This document shows positions 12,292 through 12,851 of a stretch of DNA of 12,851 bases, in pieces. This DNA comes from UBA877 sp034436335 (lineage in GTDB: Bacteria; Chloroflexota; Anaerolineae; Anaerolineales; Villigracilaceae), in the NCBI GenBank assembly GCA_034436335.1, contig DAOTVO010000052.1, positions 1 to 12,851 on the forward strand, in the 5' to 3' direction. The notes under the pieces are model-generated. The model worked only from the letters and a program-made list of their open reading frames with translations. It had not been told where the DNA came from and did not search any database. The translations under genes were made by a program, and so were the position numbers. Each line of letters opens with the position of its first letter. The first letter of the stretch is position 1.

Positions 12292-12851
12292 ATGCCCACT
12301 CCCTACGAAGCCCTCGCCCGCATCCGCCAAGCCGCTGAGACCGGCGCCACATCGCTCGACCTTTCTGGGCTCGGTCTCACCTCCCTCCCGCCCGAAATCG
12401 GCGCGCTCTCCAGCCTGCAGCGGTTAGACCTTCAACGTAACCAACTCACCGCCCTCCCGCCCGAAATCGGCGCGCTCATCCGCTTGCAAGAGTTGAACCT
12501 TTGGAACAACCATCTCACCGCCCTGCCGCCCGAAATCGGCGCGCTCTCCAGCCTGCAAAAGTTGATCCTTTGGGGCAACCAACTCGCCTCCCTCCCGCCC
12601 GAAATCGGCACACTCACCTGCCTGCAAGAGTTGAACCTTTGGGACAACCAACTCACCTTCCTCCCGCCCGAAATCGGCGCGCTTGCCAACTTGCAAACCT
12701 TGAACCTGGAACGCAACCAACTCGCCGCCCTGCCGCCCGAAATCGGCGCGCTCTCCAGCCTGCAAGTGTTAGTCCTTTCGCGGAACCAACTCACCGCCCT
12801 GCCGCCCGAAATCGGCGCGCTCACCAGCCTGCAAAAGTTGAACCTTCGGGA
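12292..12851 (+). CDS. Leucine-rich-repeat protein, N-terminal part, cut by the window edge
   Basis: From the ATG at 12292 the frame stays open to the window end (186 codons). After a short cap, MPTPYEALARIRQAAETGAT and SLDLSGLGLTSLP, it carries seven repeats of 23 residues with the core LPPEIGALSSLQ and a later LxLxxNQLT. The DNA period is exactly 69 bp: the shared CCGCCCGAAATCGGC begins at 12388, 12457, 12526, 12595, 12664, 12733 and 12802. Such repeats form a curved solenoid for protein binding. The cap and repeat style resemble bacterial ROCO proteins (LRR-Roc-COR GTPases) and LRR-TIR proteins, but the effector part lies outside. No signal peptide is seen, so it is probably cytoplasmic. 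No Shine-Dalgarno sequence precedes the ATG. A decayed copy of its start lies at 12132-12184. Confidence 0.85.
   Translation, partial: MPTPYEALARIRQAAETGATSLDLSGLGLTSLPPEIGALSSLQRLDLQRNQLTALPPEIGALIRLQELNLWNNHLTALPPEIGALSSLQKLILWGNQLASLPPEIGTLTCLQELNLWDNQLTFLPPEIGALANLQTLNLERNQLAALPPEIGALSSLQVLVLSRNQLTALPPEIGALTSLQKLNLR

Noticed and set aside
12424..12824. Minus-strand frames opposite the LRR gene with repeated ADFGR or PISGGR peptides
   Set aside because: They are antisense readings of the 69-bp LRR repeats; the plus-strand LRR reading is the meaningful one.

Overview
The window looks like a GC-rich chromosomal segment of a Gram-type-atypical bacterium, most likely a member of the Chloroflexota (Anaerolineae-like). 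This placement is an inference from the gene mix (iorAB, ROCO-like LRR proteins, IS630 and MazEF in one accessory-rich neighbourhood), the frequent TTG/GTG starts and the short word repeats in spacers. No rRNA or other phylogenetic marker is present. Housekeeping genes are GC-rich; the mazEF pair and some spacers are visibly richer in A and T.

Layout. 1-160: 5' end of an IS630-type transposase (minus strand) and its upstream end, apparently inserted into an HD-GYP gene whose 3' part (160-747, plus) keeps a complete HD-GYP domain but has lost its start and sensor part. 749-4435 (minus): a compact operon alr-lspA-rluD-ltaE (alanine racemase, signal peptidase II, 23S rRNA pseudouridine synthase, threonine aldolase). 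4436-4628: divergent control region. 4629-5483 (plus): DegV-family lipid-binding protein, followed by a strong bidirectional terminator. 5542-5736: spacer with two facing arrays of a 9-bp word. 5737-8185 (minus): operon of a membrane diguanylate cyclase, a YiiX-like papain-fold hydrolase and a sugar-nucleotide epimerase. 8366-11785 (plus): indolepyruvate:ferredoxin oxidoreductase, with iorA and iorB separated by a MazEF toxin-antitoxin pair. 11786-12285: spacer with facing heptamer arrays, a large nested palindrome, a probable relic of an MNT nucleotidyltransferase gene and a relic of an LRR gene start. 12292-12851 (plus): start of a leucine-rich-repeat protein that runs off the window.

How the genes relate. 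IorA and IorB together form the TPP/[4Fe-4S] enzyme that oxidises aryl pyruvates from aromatic amino acids with reduction of ferredoxin. alr and lspA serve the envelope (D-alanine, lipoprotein maturation). The GGDEF protein makes c-di-GMP and the HD-GYP remnant is of the family that degrades it, but they are not in one unit.

The most unusual signal is not a gene. Several spacers are built of tandem 7-, 9- or 10-bp words, and in three places two arrays of the same word face each other in opposite orientation: 9-bp words around a 34-bp core (5612-5690), 10-bp words around mazEF (10181-11111), and 7-bp words around the MNT relic (11777-12130). Another heptamer array forms the end of rluD and carries the ribosome binding site of ltaE. 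A second pattern is a -10 box placed 6-8 bases before an ATG without a Shine-Dalgarno sequence, which suggests leaderless transcripts.
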